Shown: piece by piece, positions 6,261 through 6,295 of the stretch
Numbering within the stretch: position 1 is the first letter of the stretch
How the letters are laid out: the number at the start of each line of letters is the position of its first letter
Source: Smithella sp. ME-1
Lineage (GTDB): Bacteria; Desulfobacterota; Syntrophia; Syntrophales; Smithellaceae
Assembly (NCBI GenBank): GCA_000495415.1
Contig: AWGX01000262.1
Location: forward strand, 1 to 6,295
Direction of reading: 5' to 3'
Length of the DNA: 6,295 nt
Notes under the pieces: model-generated
What the model was told of the DNA's origin: nothing
Seen by the model: the letters and a program-made list of their open reading frames with translations, nothing else
Database searches by the model: none
Translations under genes and position numbers: made by a program

Positions 6261-6295
6261 TAAATCCTCTAATACCAATTCGCTTTCTTCGGCTA

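Noticed and set aside
6261..6278. TTG start adding six residues to Der
   Set aside because: The SD AGAGG lies inside those codons and is correctly spaced for the ATG at 6260, which also gives the usual Der N-terminus.

Overview
The window is an AT-rich piece of a bacterial chromosome. It carries a Gram-negative gene set: a secreted outer-membrane beta-barrel protein, a membrane-anchored periplasmic protein and a Der GTPase. The Der sequence (FEPAS-EEK, MREQ-NLAIEEAD, FLMDGKDGLT) reminds me of Desulfobacterota/Deltaproteobacteria, perhaps Syntrophales. That assignment is inferred from memory of the family and was not searched.

Layout from left to right. (1) 1-607, minus: the N-terminal 202 residues of an ABC-F ATPase, running off the left edge, with a TTG start, a strong Shine-Dalgarno (SD) and a short hairpin-rich leader. 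(2) 696-1829, minus: a signal-peptide protein with two tandem 49-residue 'KDG' repeats followed by a probable outer-membrane beta-barrel. (3) 1830-2070: a non-coding gap with a candidate promoter, small inverted repeats and a 7-bp hairpin. (4) 2071-2946, minus: an alpha/beta hydrolase behind a perfect sigma70 consensus promoter (TTGACA, 17 nt, TATAAT). (5) 3163-3990, plus: the only plus-strand gene, divergent from the hydrolase. It encodes a single-pass membrane protein whose periplasmic part is built almost entirely from alternating beta-like segments punctuated by hydrophobic-Pro-hydrophobic triplets; I recognise no family. (6) 4089-4901 and 4941-6260, minus: a second, unrelated-looking alpha/beta hydrolase directly downstream of der, probably in one transcript.

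Working together: der is a ribosome-assembly GTPase and ABC-F proteins act on the ribosome, but they lie at opposite ends of the window and nothing else links them. The middle genes look like separate envelope or metabolic units. I see no tRNA, rRNA, CRISPR array, insertion sequence, phage gene or recognisable riboswitch. The least explained item is the repeat protein at 3163-3990. The best-supported regulatory signal is the consensus promoter at 3000-3028, which also argues for a shorter start of the hydrolase it drives.

Several starts were set from the SD position rather than the longest reading frame: ABC-F at 607, hydrolase 1 at 2946, hydrolase 2 at 4901 and der at 6260.
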